This document shows positions 44,752 to 53,971 of a stretch of DNA of 64,000 nucleotides, in pieces. This DNA is from JAGXLC01 sp041686375 (GTDB lineage: Bacteria; Bacteroidota; Bacteroidia; Bacteroidales; UBA12077): the NCBI GenBank assembly GCA_041686375.1, contig JAWLEB010000010.1, positions 1 to 64,000 of the forward strand, in the 5' to 3' direction. The translations under genes were made by a program, and so were the position numbers. The stretch's first letter is position 1, and each line of letters begins with the position of its first letter. The notes beneath the pieces were generated by a model. That model worked only from the letters and a program-made list of their open reading frames with translations, searched no databases and was not told the DNA's origin.

Positions 44752-46116
44752 CTAAAATTTAAGAATCCCAATTCCATGCAGAAATACCAATGCAATAGCA
44801 ATCGGTGCAATAAATTTAAGAATCAGAACAAACAAAGAAGCTAGTGGCGTTTTATACAATCCATTACTTGAAATTTCTTTTACTATAGCATCTTTACCAA
44901 GGTACCACCCCAGGAAAACTACAATCAGTAATCCACCCAGCGGAAGGAATACACTTGAAGCTGTAAAATCAAAAAACTCAAAAACATTGAACCTGCCAAT
45001 ATTAACACCTTCAAGAGTTCCCCAGGACATAGTGCATAAAACACCCACAACAGTGATAGCACTTGCGGCCAGGATTGTAGCTTTTTTCCTCACAAGTCCT
45101 AACTCTTCAACAAAATACGCTACTACAACTTCAAGAACTGATATTGATGAAGTCAATGCAGCAATGGCCAATAGCACAAAAAACAATATAGAGAAGAAGA
45201 ATCCACCTGGTATTTTCTGAAATATGTTAGGTAGTGTTCTAAATATAAGGTCAGGGCCAGCATTAGGTTCAATGCCAAATGCAAAAACAGCAGGAAATAT
45301 AGCCACACCGGCTAAAATAGCTATCAATGTATCAGCCGCTGTAACATTAATAGCTGTATTGGTTAGATTTTCCCTCTTATTAATATACGACCCATAAGTA
45401 ATTAACGTACCCATTCCAATACTAAGAGAAAAGAATGCCTGTCCAAGAGCTTCCAGGATGCTATTTGTACTTAGTTTAGAAAATTCAGGCTTAAATAAAA
45501 ATTCCAGACCTTCTTTTGCTCCGGGTAAAGTTACCGAGCGAACACCAAGTACAATAATCAAAGCAAGCAACAATGGCATTAACATTTTAGCATATTTTTC
45601 TATTCCCCTTTTAATACCAGCTATTACAATCCATGCAGTCAAAACCATAAACACCAATTGCCAGATAACAGGCTGTAAAGTGCTTGCTTTAAACCCCTCA
45701 AATAAGGACTTGAGTTCTTCCGGAGAGCTACCAGAGAATCCGTTTGTTATGGATAAATATACATATTCTAAAGTCCATCCAGCTACGGTACTATAAAAAG
45801 CTAAAATCATAAAAGCAGCCACAACCCCCATAAGTCCGATTAAGTACCAATAAGTATTTGGGGCCAGTTTTTTAAAAGAACCGAAAGCATTGCGTTGTGC
45901 ACTTCGTCCTATGGTAAATTCGGATAGCATAACAGGAATTCCAATTGCCATGATAAAAACAAGGTAAATGATTATAAATGCACCACCACCATTTTCACCA
46001 GCAATATAAGGGAATCTCCAAATATTCCCCAAGCCCACTGCGGAGCCCGCTGCTGCGGCAATAACTCCAAATTTACTACCAAAACTATCTCTTTGTGAGG
46101 GGTCAAAGTTAGCCAT
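44752..46116 (-). CDS. Sodium-dependent transporter of the neurotransmitter:sodium symporter family
   Basis: 454 residues with about 11-12 helices. The signature near the N terminus is typical (GSKFGVIAAAAGSAVGLGNIWRFPYIAGENGGGAF). It contains the helix 1 unwound region and the Na+ ligands expected around it. The family (LeuT/MhsT/TnaT) imports amino acids with sodium. The genome's tryptophanase, about 13 kb away, raises tryptophan as a possible substrate, but nothing in this sequence proves it. It lies upstream of the HhH gene in the same direction and may share its transcript. Confidence 0.93.
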   Translation of the reverse strand: MANFDPSQRDSFGSKFGVIAAAAGSAVGLGNIWRFPYIAGENGGGAFIIIYLVFIMAIGIPVMLSEFTIGRSAQRNAFGSFKKLAPNTYWYLIGLMGVVAAFMILAFYSTVAGWTLEYVYLSITNGFSGSSPEELKSLFEGFKASTLQPVIWQLVFMVLTAWIVIAGIKRGIEKYAKMLMPLLLALIIVLGVRSVTLPGAKEGLEFLFKPEFSKLSTNSILEALGQAFFSLSIGMGTLITYGSYINKRENLTNTAINVTAADTLIAILAGVAIFPAVFAFGIEPNAGPDLIFRTLPNIFQKIPGGFFFSILFFVLLAIAALTSSISVLEVVVAYFVEELGLVRKKATILAASAITVVGVLCTMSWGTLEGVNIGRFNVFEFFDFTASSVFLPLGGLLIVVFLGWYLGKDAIVKEISSNGLYKTPLASLFVLILKFIAPIAIALVFLHGIGILKF

Positions 46117-46182
46117 GATTAAAAATTTTAGGGTTAAAAAGGTTGGAACAATATTAAAAAAAAAGAAAATAAAAACAAATAG

Positions 46183-46217
46183 AAAAAGGACGCCAAAATA
46201 ACTTAGCGTCCCTTTTT
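46183..46217 (-). terminator. Terminator of the class I aldolase gene
   Basis: Arms AAAAAGGACGC (46183-46193) and GCGTCCCTTTTT (46206-46217) pair with one mismatch. On the minus strand TTTTTCTATTTG follows. It begins about 20 bases after the aldolase stop. Confidence 0.75.
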
Positions 46218-46236
46218 CAATAATTTAAAATCATAA

Positions 46237-47295
46237 CTAAGCTATATCAATTTCTTTAGCAAGATATACATCTTGTATAGCATTAAGTAGTTCTGCACCA
46301 TCTTTCATGGGCTTTTGAAAAGCTTTTCGTCCGCTAATAAGGCCCATTCCCCCAGCACGTTTATTAACAATAGCTGTTGTAAGGGCTTCTTCCAGATCAG
46401 AATCACCTTTAGAAGCTCCTCCTGAATTAATTAATCCAACCCGTCCCATATAATTATTCACTACCTGGTAGCGGGTCAAGTCTATTGGATGGTCAGTGGT
46501 TAATTCATTATACACTTTGTCATGCGTTTTCCCGAATTTAATATCCTTATACCCCGCATTGGTCTTCGGCATTTTCTGTTTAATTATATCAGCCTGAACA
46601 GTAACCCCAAGGTGATTTGCCTGCCCTGTAAGATCTGCAGCAAGATGGTAATCCTGATCTCCTTTTTTAAATTCATTATTTCTAAGATAACACCATAAAA
46701 CCGTTGCCATTCCCAGTTCATGTGCCCTTTCAAAAGCTTCAGCAACCTCAATAATTTGTCTGTTTGATTCCGGGCTTCCAAAGTAGATTGTTGCTCCCAC
46801 TGCTGCTGCACCAAGATTCCAGGCTTCTTCAACAGAACCATACATTATTTGATCATAAGTATTAGGATATGTTAAAAGCTCATTATGATTAAGTTTTACA
46901 ATAAAAGGAATACGATGAGCATATTTTCTGGATGTAGCAGCGAGCACTCCGAAGGTGGAAGCGACTCCATTAGCTCCTCCTTCAATAGCAAGCTTTACAA
47001 TATTCTCCGGATCGAAATAAACCGGATTTGGGGCAAAAGATGCCCCTGCTGAATGTTCAATACCCTGATCAACAGGCAATATTGACAGATATCCTGTTCC
47101 CCCTAATCTACCATGGTCAAAAATTCTTTGGAGATTTACGAGAACTTTTGGATTTCTGTTTGTGTCAAACATTATCCTTTCAATATAATCAGGACCCGGC
47201 AGATGCAGTTGTTCTTTAGGGACAGTTTTGCACTTATGCTGTAGTAAATCATCTGCCTTATTTCCTAAAGTTTCAATTATTTTATTATACGACAT
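46237..47295 (-). CDS. fbaB: Class I fructose-bisphosphate aldolase (FbaB/DhnA type)
   Basis: 352 residues, close to E. coli FbaB (350). Characteristic sections are SILPVDQGIEHSAGASFAPNP, KLNHNELLTYPN, and QADIIKQKMPKTNAGY, in which the lysine is the expected Schiff-base residue. It interconverts fructose-1,6-bisphosphate with dihydroxyacetone phosphate and glyceraldehyde-3-phosphate. No metal-binding class II pattern is present. The start is preceded by GAGGGTG, a moderate Shine-Dalgarno match. A candidate -7 element (47329-47336) and a small inverted repeat (47350-47364) lie upstream. Confidence 0.94.
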   Translation of the reverse strand: MSYNKIIETLGNKADDLLQHKCKTVPKEQLHLPGPDYIERIMFDTNRNPKVLVNLQRIFDHGRLGGTGYLSILPVDQGIEHSAGASFAPNPVYFDPENIVKLAIEGGANGVASTFGVLAATSRKYAHRIPFIVKLNHNELLTYPNTYDQIMYGSVEEAWNLGAAAVGATIYFGSPESNRQIIEVAEAFERAHELGMATVLWCYLRNNEFKKGDQDYHLAADLTGQANHLGVTVQADIIKQKMPKTNAGYKDIKFGKTHDKVYNELTTDHPIDLTRYQVVNNYMGRVGLINSGGASKGDSDLEEALTTAIVNKRAGGMGLISGRKAFQKPMKDGAELLNAIQDVYLAKEIDIA

Positions 47296-47328
47296 AATTC
47301 ACCCTCATTTAAAGTTAACACTTAGTTA

Positions 47329-47336
47329 CAAAGTTA
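47329..47336 (-). promoter_or_regulatory. Candidate -7 element for fbaB
   Basis: It reads TAACTTTG on the minus strand, matching TAnnTTTG, 34 bases before the ATG. A perfect 6-bp inverted repeat AATCGT-GGA-ACGATT (47350-47364) lies in what would be the spacer/upstream region and may be an operator. Confidence 0.45.
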
Positions 47337-47407
47337 TAAAATAATTTAAAATCGTGGAACGATTATACAAAATAACAAATGAGTATTGAATTAAATGTGT
47401 CCCAGCC

Positions 47408-49738
47408 TTAAAATGGGTACCCAATGGCAATATTCCATGAAAGCGTTTTATTAGAAATTTTCCTATTTCCAGGGAGCCATCTGTTATGTTTTTCAAAGCT
47501 TGGGTCTCTCATTTTCGCTCCAATATCGAAACGAACTACAGCGAATGACAAATCGAATCTCAGGCCTATTCCTGTTCCAACCGCCAAATCTTCATAAAAT
47601 TTATCCCATCTGAACATAGCACCTTGAATATTAGCGTGTTTCTGAATTGTCCAGATATTTCCAACGTCAAGAAAGAGTGCTCCTTCAAGTATCCAGAACA
47701 TATCAAAGCGATATTCCATGTTTGCTTCAATTTTCATATCACCTGTCTGGTTTGGATATCTGCTTTGCTCCTCAGACGAAAAAGAGCCTGGTCCTAATGA
47801 ACGTACATCCCATGCTCTGATACTGTTAGCTCCTCCTGAAAAATATTGCTTGACAAAAGGTAAAGCGGAAGAATTTCCATAAGGCAGACCACCCCCGGCA
47901 AAAAATCTGTATACCATTCGCTTATCAGAGTTTAGAACTCTATAATATCTCATGTCCAAATCAAGCTTTACAAATTGTGCGTAACGAATTCCGAAAAGCT
48001 CATAATGGTCTTTTCCTCCTGTAGTCCTTGTTAATGCATTAATTCCTGTCAGAATATTTCCGCCAAATTCTGTATTTACCCTAAAATACTGGAAATCCCT
48101 TGTTTTTTTTACATCCTGATTATTGTAAATAAAGTTATAACTAGATAATGACAAGAAATGGTTTTCATAACTATTCCTTAAATAAGTAGTTTCAATTGTT
48201 TCCTGAAACTCCTCAGATCGAAAAGGTAATCTTAGTATATTTAGCTCCACTGGATTAACAAAATGATTAAAATTTCCATCTTCCCACTTATATCCAAATG
48301 ACATATTAGCCAGAGTACGGGAGTAATCAGGACGCTCCTGATAATTATATTGAGCTGAAAATGAAGTTTTCGGATGATACTTTTTCACAAACTGTTCGCT
48401 TTCCAGAAATGGTAACATAAATTTAGGGAAAGCAATATTAACTTCTCCCCCGATTTTAACAATATTATCTATCCTGCTAACTCTTTCCGGGTCGAGTATC
48501 TCAAAAGCTCCAGTTAATTTTGTCTCAAAATTCTCAGCCCCTCCAAACAAATTTTTATGATTGTATAGAAAATTGCCTGCACCACCCAAATTACCGGATG
48601 AATTGGTACCTTCCAGTTCAATAGTATAAGACTGTGATTTAAATTTTTTCAGATAAATATGAGCATTTAAATATTGAGTTCCATCCACTCCGGTACTGTC
48701 CACCTCCCTAAATCTTATATTTATCAATTTAAAAAGTCTGTATGAATTAAGATGATCATATGTACTATTCACATCATCCCTATTATACCATTCTCCAGGC
48801 TGTAAATAATTAGCCTGCTTAATAAGATTGAAATTAAACTCTGGGGCATCACGATAAACAAAATGAAACTCGTCAAACTCTGTACTATCGGAATTACTTA
48901 AATATTGCTCTTCACTAGCTATAGCTTCTTTAGGATCATAATTTGGATATACATAAATTTTATTCAATTTAAATCTGCTATGTGGTACCCTTTTATAAGA
49001 ATCATCCTCATCGCGTGTTAAAAATTGATTAATCTGCACATTTAAATCGACCCATCTATTCCCGCTTGTGCTTATGCTTGTATCCGCTATATAATTAATA
49101 AAATCCTTAGAAAACCGATAATATCCCTTGCTTTTTAAATACCGATTTATACGCTCCCTCTCTTCTTGAAGTAATTCAACGTCAAAAATATCACCTTTGC
49201 TTAACAAAGTATTTGATGTATCCTGGTAAATAAACTTTTCTAAAGAGGTATCCCGAACTTCAAAATCTACATTCCTTATCCGGTATGGTTCTTTGGGGTC
49301 AACGTAGTACTTTACTTTCGCTTTATTATTTTTCAGAATAGCAGTATCTTTTACTTTTGCATTATAATAACCTTTATTTTCAAGATAGTATAACATCTGT
49401 TCTTTAGTATCATGCATTAGAAATTCATCCCAAACAACCGGTTCTTCACCTTTATCTCTTAAGAATTGATGAATTCCTTTTTCTTTATCTGGATTTGACA
49501 GACTATAAACATACATAGGTAATTTAATGCCCAGAAAAGTTCTATTAGGCGTTTGTCGTATAAATTGTTCCAACTCTCTTTCTTTTATTTTTTTTGAACT
49601 GCTTTCTACTTTATTCTTTTTCAGCAAATACTTATCTTTGGGGATATATTTTGACGGACTGCAAGCAAACAAAAACAACAAAAGTATAGAAAGGATATAT
49701 ACAGGCCTAATAATAAAAATTGTATGTGACTTAAACAT
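47408..49738 (-). CDS. tamL: TamL-like Omp85 outer-membrane lipoprotein
   Basis: 776 residues. A lipoprotein signal with lipobox FACSPS (Cys26) begins the protein. POTRA-like repeats (about 35-360) precede the Omp85 barrel (about 400-776), which has the typical FSGGANSIRAWDVRSLGPG motif (VRGF-like) and an aromatic terminal strand (SWNIAIGYPF). In Bacteroidota the TamA-like barrel often carries a lipid anchor and is called TamL; it works with TamB in outer-membrane protein assembly. TamB is not in the window. It is divergently arranged with the TrmH-type gene, 33 bases apart, so their promoters must overlap each other or the coding ends. Confidence 0.9.
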   Translation of the reverse strand: MFKSHTIFIIRPVYILSILLLFLFACSPSKYIPKDKYLLKKNKVESSSKKIKERELEQFIRQTPNRTFLGIKLPMYVYSLSNPDKEKGIHQFLRDKGEEPVVWDEFLMHDTKEQMLYYLENKGYYNAKVKDTAILKNNKAKVKYYVDPKEPYRIRNVDFEVRDTSLEKFIYQDTSNTLLSKGDIFDVELLQEERERINRYLKSKGYYRFSKDFINYIADTSISTSGNRWVDLNVQINQFLTRDEDDSYKRVPHSRFKLNKIYVYPNYDPKEAIASEEQYLSNSDSTEFDEFHFVYRDAPEFNFNLIKQANYLQPGEWYNRDDVNSTYDHLNSYRLFKLINIRFREVDSTGVDGTQYLNAHIYLKKFKSQSYTIELEGTNSSGNLGGAGNFLYNHKNLFGGAENFETKLTGAFEILDPERVSRIDNIVKIGGEVNIAFPKFMLPFLESEQFVKKYHPKTSFSAQYNYQERPDYSRTLANMSFGYKWEDGNFNHFVNPVELNILRLPFRSEEFQETIETTYLRNSYENHFLSLSSYNFIYNNQDVKKTRDFQYFRVNTEFGGNILTGINALTRTTGGKDHYELFGIRYAQFVKLDLDMRYYRVLNSDKRMVYRFFAGGGLPYGNSSALPFVKQYFSGGANSIRAWDVRSLGPGSFSSEEQSRYPNQTGDMKIEANMEYRFDMFWILEGALFLDVGNIWTIQKHANIQGAMFRWDKFYEDLAVGTGIGLRFDLSFAVVRFDIGAKMRDPSFEKHNRWLPGNRKISNKTLSWNIAIGYPF

Positions 49739-49771
49739 TTATTAATTCATTCTTATCTATAATACAACGAG

Positions 49772-50554
49772 ATGCTAAGCAAAAATAAGATTAAATTTAT
49801 TAACAGACTAAAAAAAAAGAAAGAGAGAAATGAGAAAAAACTCTTTCTTGCAGAAGGAGAGAAAATAGTAAACGAAATGATACATTCAAGCCTGGAAACA
49901 GCAACACTGGTTGCGGAGGAAAAATTTATTAATACATTGACAAAACATGAGCTAAACAAAATTGATGAAATAATTCCGGTAAAGTCAAACGAACTTCAGC
50001 ATATCAGTAGTCTGAAAACCCCCAATAAAGCTTTAGCAGTTATAAAACAACCTTTATTTAGTATCAACACATCGGAAATAAGAAATTCACTTACTCTAGG
50101 CATAGACGCAATAAACGACCCAGGAAACTTAGGAACAATAGTCAGGATTGCTGACTGGTTTGGTATATACAACATCTTCTGTTCCGAGGACACAGTAGAT
50201 GTATATAATCCAAAATCAGTACAAGCCACCATGGGAGCAATAAGCCGGGTAAAAATACATTATATAAACCTCCAGAAAATAATAGAGCAATTGAGAGAGG
50301 ATAAAAATTTTAATATTTACGGGTGTTTTCTTGAGGGGAGCAATATCTACAAAGAAAATTTAAGTCCATATGGACTCATCATTTTAGGAAGTGAATCTCA
50401 TGGTGTCTCAGAACCTGTATCAAAACTTGTTTATAACAAGTTGTATATACCAAATTTCTCAACAAACAAGCACATAAGTTCAGAATCCTTAAATGTTTCC
50501 ATAGCAACAGGCATTGTTTGTTCAGAATTCAGGAGAAGAAATTTAGAGGATTAA
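49772..50554 (+). CDS. TrmH/SpoU-family RNA methyltransferase
   Basis: 260 residues. An N-terminal substrate-binding domain (about 1-95) is Lys-rich and fits the RlmB/TrmH extension. The SpoU domain shows the three trefoil-knot motifs: DAINDPGNLGTIVRIADWFG, IILGSESHGVSE and SSESLNVSIATGIVCSEFRR. It methylates 2'-O-ribose of tRNA or 23S rRNA; the exact target cannot be told. Its start is only 33 bases from that of tamL on the other strand. Confidence 0.92.
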   Translation: MLSKNKIKFINRLKKKKERNEKKLFLAEGEKIVNEMIHSSLETATLVAEEKFINTLTKHELNKIDEIIPVKSNELQHISSLKTPNKALAVIKQPLFSINTSEIRNSLTLGIDAINDPGNLGTIVRIADWFGIYNIFCSEDTVDVYNPKSVQATMGAISRVKIHYINLQKIIEQLREDKNFNIYGCFLEGSNIYKENLSPYGLIILGSESHGVSEPVSKLVYNKLYIPNFSTNKHISSESLNVSIATGIVCSEFRRRNLED

Positions 50555-50580
50555 ACTTGAGCAAGATCAACAAGTCTGGC

Positions 50581-51291
50581 TTATTCAAAATAGAAAGACA
50601 AACTAAACACTCTGGATTGAAGTTTATCTATAGACTCAACATATGCAGGGTATCTGTCATGTTTATCCGGGGAAAGAACATTGTGGATGCCAGCGGAATA
50701 TCTTAATTCCACAGATAGTTTAAAATAAGGTAAGTAAAAATCAACACCAAAACCTCCTTCCAGGTATATATCAAATGGCCGAAGTTTCACGAATATGTCT
50801 TCGTCCGCATTAAAATCCTTATTTCTTGCCATATCCCAGCGAAAATTCACACCTGAAATTAAATAAGGACGATAATTATAGACTCTTTCTGCCTGGTAAC
50901 GAATTATGAATGGCAAATTTATAAATGTTGACCCTAAACTCATGCTGGTGTGAGATTCCCAACTTGAATCGGTTCGCTCATAAAATTTTAAATTTCTTTC
51001 ACCTAATGAAATACCAGGTAAAAAGCGGAAATCCCAACGATTAGACAATCGTAAATTGCTGACTATTGCGATATCAATGCCCGGAGCCAGCTCATTGAGC
51101 TCGGGTAATGTATCATTTTTAGGGGCGCTTTCACTTGGGTATATTGCAAAGCTCATCGTATTAAAACCAATGGTATATCCAAAATGGAATGGCTTTAGAT
51201 CAATTTCCTGGTAATTAAGCACTTTTTCCTGCTGCGAGAAAATACTTAAGGGAATCACTAACAATACTATGAATATCTGTATTCGTCTCAA
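50581..51291 (-). CDS. PorT-like outer-membrane protein (type IX secretion family)
   Basis: 236 residues. A signal peptide (about 1-19, SIFSQ) is followed by an outer-membrane beta-barrel that opens with LNYQEIDLKPFHFGYTIGFNTMSFAI, a PorT/SprT-type hallmark, and ends with an aromatic tail (VFSLSFYFE). PorT is needed for type IX secretion and gliding in characterised Bacteroidota, which supports T9SS in this organism, though no other T9SS gene is in the window. The start appears to be TTG at 51291; an in-frame stop is five codons upstream and no ATG precedes the signal core. Other members of the broad PorT family have no known secretion role. Confidence 0.82.
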   Translation of the reverse strand: MRRIQIFIVLLVIPLSIFSQQEKVLNYQEIDLKPFHFGYTIGFNTMSFAIYPSESAPKNDTLPELNELAPGIDIAIVSNLRLSNRWDFRFLPGISLGERNLKFYERTDSSWESHTSMSLGSTFINLPFIIRYQAERVYNYRPYLISGVNFRWDMARNKDFNADEDIFVKLRPFDIYLEGGFGVDFYLPYFKLSVELRYSAGIHNVLSPDKHDRYPAYVESIDKLQSRVFSLSFYFE

Positions 51292-51572
51292 GTGATAGTA
51301 TATTTAAATTGAAAAAACGTAATAACGGTATAAATAGTATAATTTTTCTTTCTAAAGTTCCAAAACATCGGTCAATTTGTGAGTGTATCTCTGATATATC
51401 TAAATGTAAATTTCCAGATAATACTGCATAAGTTAAAATGTTCCGCTAATCTATTCCCAAAAAATCAAACATGATTATACAAATATGCAAGGCGTAAACA
51501 AGTCAACTGAAAACTTTATTTCAGGCTTAGTATGCTTTTAAATCAATTTACAAATTTGTATAAATTGTATAG

Positions 51573-53795
51573 CTATTCATCTTCAGCAATCTCTGCTAAA
51601 GCATTATCGTATACTTTTTTAATATCATGGATAAATCCGAAGGAATCATCATCAATACGAATTTCAGACTTTGTAACGTGCCCTAAGGTAGAAAAAGGCA
51701 CATGCTGTTCTATCATAAAATCGATAAATTTTGATTCAGCATTAGGTGTGACACTCACGACAACTCTGCTCTGGGATTCACCAAACAGGAAGGCATCTCT
51801 TCGGACATCAGCGATTGTAGTAATATCAAACCCCAAACTTTTAACCATTGCTGATTCAAGAAGAGTAATAAATACACCTCCATCAGATACATCATGAGCA
51901 GATTTAATCAGGCCTTGTTTTATAAGATTTTTTATAACCTGCTGTACTTTATATTCAAATTCTATATCAAATTGTGGTGCGGGAGATTCTTTAATGCTAT
52001 GGTAAGCGTATAAATATTCCGAAGAAGCCAAATCATCACTTGAACGACCGATAAGGAAAATCATATCCCCTTTTTCTTTAAAAGCAATGGTCGTATGGCG
52101 TCTTGTATTATTTAATATGCCTATCATTCCAATTACCGGCGTTGGAAATACAGGTTCTTCTTTACCATTGGTTGTTGTTTGATTGTAAAAACTAACATTA
52201 CCACCGGTAACAGGTGTATTAAATTTTCTGCATGCATCCCCCATTCCTTTAACAGCCTCAACAAACTGCCAATACGCTTCAGGGTTATACGGATTGCCAA
52301 AATTCAGGCAATTGGATATTGCAACAGGCTCTCCACCAGAACAAACGATATTTCTGGCCGCTTCAGCGACAGCAATTTGAGTACCTACATATGGATCTGC
52401 ATGGACATATCTTGCATTGCAATCAACAGTCATAGCCAATGCCTTATCTTTATCCTTGAGGTTAAAAACCCCTGCATCAGAAGGGAAATTAGTCCCCATA
52501 TTAGCAGTACCAACCATAGTATCGTATTGTTCTGCAACCCAACGTTTTGATGCTATATTAGGATTTCTTATCATAGCATCTATCACACTTCTTAATTCTG
52601 TTGGTTCCGGAACATTTTTCTCAGAAAATTGTTTAGATCTTTCTATATATGCAGGTTTTTTATATTCCCTGTCATAAACGGGAGCGCCTCCACCAAGGAC
52701 AAGATCGAAAGCTGGTACATCAGCTACCAGTTCATTATTAAAATAAAAATACAACCGGTTCTCTTCTATCACTTCCCCGATAATTTCACGATTCAAATCC
52801 CATTTATCAAAAATTTGCTCTACCACTTCTTCTTTACCTTTTTCCACAACCACCAGCATTCGCTCCTGCGATTCAGAGAGCAAAATTTCAAATGGGGCCA
52901 TATTTTTTTGTCGCAGAGGTACTTTATCCAAATTGATGCGCATACCTTGTTCACCTTTAGCAGCCATTTCGGATGTAGAGCAAATAATTCCGGCTGCACC
53001 CATATCCTGCATCCCAACGACAACACCTGATTTATTGAGTTCCAGTGTAGCTTCGAGTAACAATTTTTCCATGAAAGGATCACCCACTTGAACCGATGGT
53101 AAATCTTCCGAAGATTTTTCCGTAAGATTAGCAGAAGCAAATGTAGTGCCATGTATCCCATCTTTCCCAGTAGATGAGCCAACTATATATACTGGATTCC
53201 CTGTGCCTTTTGCAATAGCAGATATTACCCGGTCTTTTTTTACAAGACCAACAGACATGGCGTTCACAAGAGGGTTGGTATTATAACATTTATCAAAGAA
53301 TACTTCACCAGCAAGGACAGGAACTCCAAAAGAATTTCCATAATCGCCTATTCCTTTCACCACACCCCTCATGTGCCATTTGGTTCTTTCAAGCTGCGGA
53401 TCTCCAAATCTCAATGAGTTAAGTTGTGCTACGGGTCTTGCACCCATTGTAAAAATATCTCTGTTAATTCCTCCGACACCAGTTGCAGCTCCTTGATATG
53501 GTTCAATAGCTGACGGATGGTTATGGGATTCAATTTTAAATGCACAGGCCAAATCATCTCCAAGATCCACAAGCCCTGCATTTTCTTCTCCCGCTTCAGC
53601 CATCAATTGGTCACCTTCTCTGGGCAAAGTTTTAATCCATTTTATTGAATTCTTATATGAAGCATGCTCCGACCACATTACTGAAAAAATGCTCAACTCA
53701 GTAAAGTTAGGATTTCTACCCAGAATTGCTTTGATTTTTTCATATTCTTCCTGTAGCAAACCCAGTTCCTTTGCAGTATCAAGTGTAACTTCCAT
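51573..53795 (-). CDS. purL: Phosphoribosylformylglycinamidine synthase, PurL subunit
   Basis: 740 residues from the ATG at 53795; a TTG ten codons upstream was rejected because it falls in the leader. This is the small PurL form that needs PurS and PurQ. Signatures are VMWSEHASYKNS, FKIESHNHPSAIEPYQGAATGVGGINRDIF and the second-half SDVSDGGVFITL-like region. It converts FGAR, ATP and glutamine-derived ammonia to FGAM in purine synthesis. PurS and PurQ are not adjacent. A candidate -7 element TATATTTG (53827-53834, minus strand) lies 32 bases upstream of the start. Confidence 0.94.
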   Translation of the reverse strand: MEVTLDTAKELGLLQEEYEKIKAILGRNPNFTELSIFSVMWSEHASYKNSIKWIKTLPREGDQLMAEAGEENAGLVDLGDDLACAFKIESHNHPSAIEPYQGAATGVGGINRDIFTMGARPVAQLNSLRFGDPQLERTKWHMRGVVKGIGDYGNSFGVPVLAGEVFFDKCYNTNPLVNAMSVGLVKKDRVISAIAKGTGNPVYIVGSSTGKDGIHGTTFASANLTEKSSEDLPSVQVGDPFMEKLLLEATLELNKSGVVVGMQDMGAAGIICSTSEMAAKGEQGMRINLDKVPLRQKNMAPFEILLSESQERMLVVVEKGKEEVVEQIFDKWDLNREIIGEVIEENRLYFYFNNELVADVPAFDLVLGGGAPVYDREYKKPAYIERSKQFSEKNVPEPTELRSVIDAMIRNPNIASKRWVAEQYDTMVGTANMGTNFPSDAGVFNLKDKDKALAMTVDCNARYVHADPYVGTQIAVAEAARNIVCSGGEPVAISNCLNFGNPYNPEAYWQFVEAVKGMGDACRKFNTPVTGGNVSFYNQTTTNGKEEPVFPTPVIGMIGILNNTRRHTTIAFKEKGDMIFLIGRSSDDLASSEYLYAYHSIKESPAPQFDIEFEYKVQQVIKNLIKQGLIKSAHDVSDGGVFITLLESAMVKSLGFDITTIADVRRDAFLFGESQSRVVVSVTPNAESKFIDFMIEQHVPFSTLGHVTKSEIRIDDDSFGFIHDIKKVYDNALAEIAEDE

Positions 53796-53826
53796 TGTAT
53801 TCGTTTTTGTATAAATTTTAACCAAA

Positions 53827-53834
53827 CAAATATA
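53827..53834 (-). promoter_or_regulatory. Candidate -7 element for purL
   Basis: It reads TATATTTG on the minus strand, 32 bases before the purL ATG. No -33 match was found. No purine riboswitch fold was recognised in the upstream 150 bases. Confidence 0.4.
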
Positions 53835-53971
53835 CAGAACAAATCATATAAAACATGGAAAAGTATGATATTTTAACCGGTTTCTTGCAAAAGGAGCAAC
53901 AAATCTTCAAAGAATTATAATAAAACAAACTGCTATCCACACGAATTTTACATCTATTTCAAAACACATTT

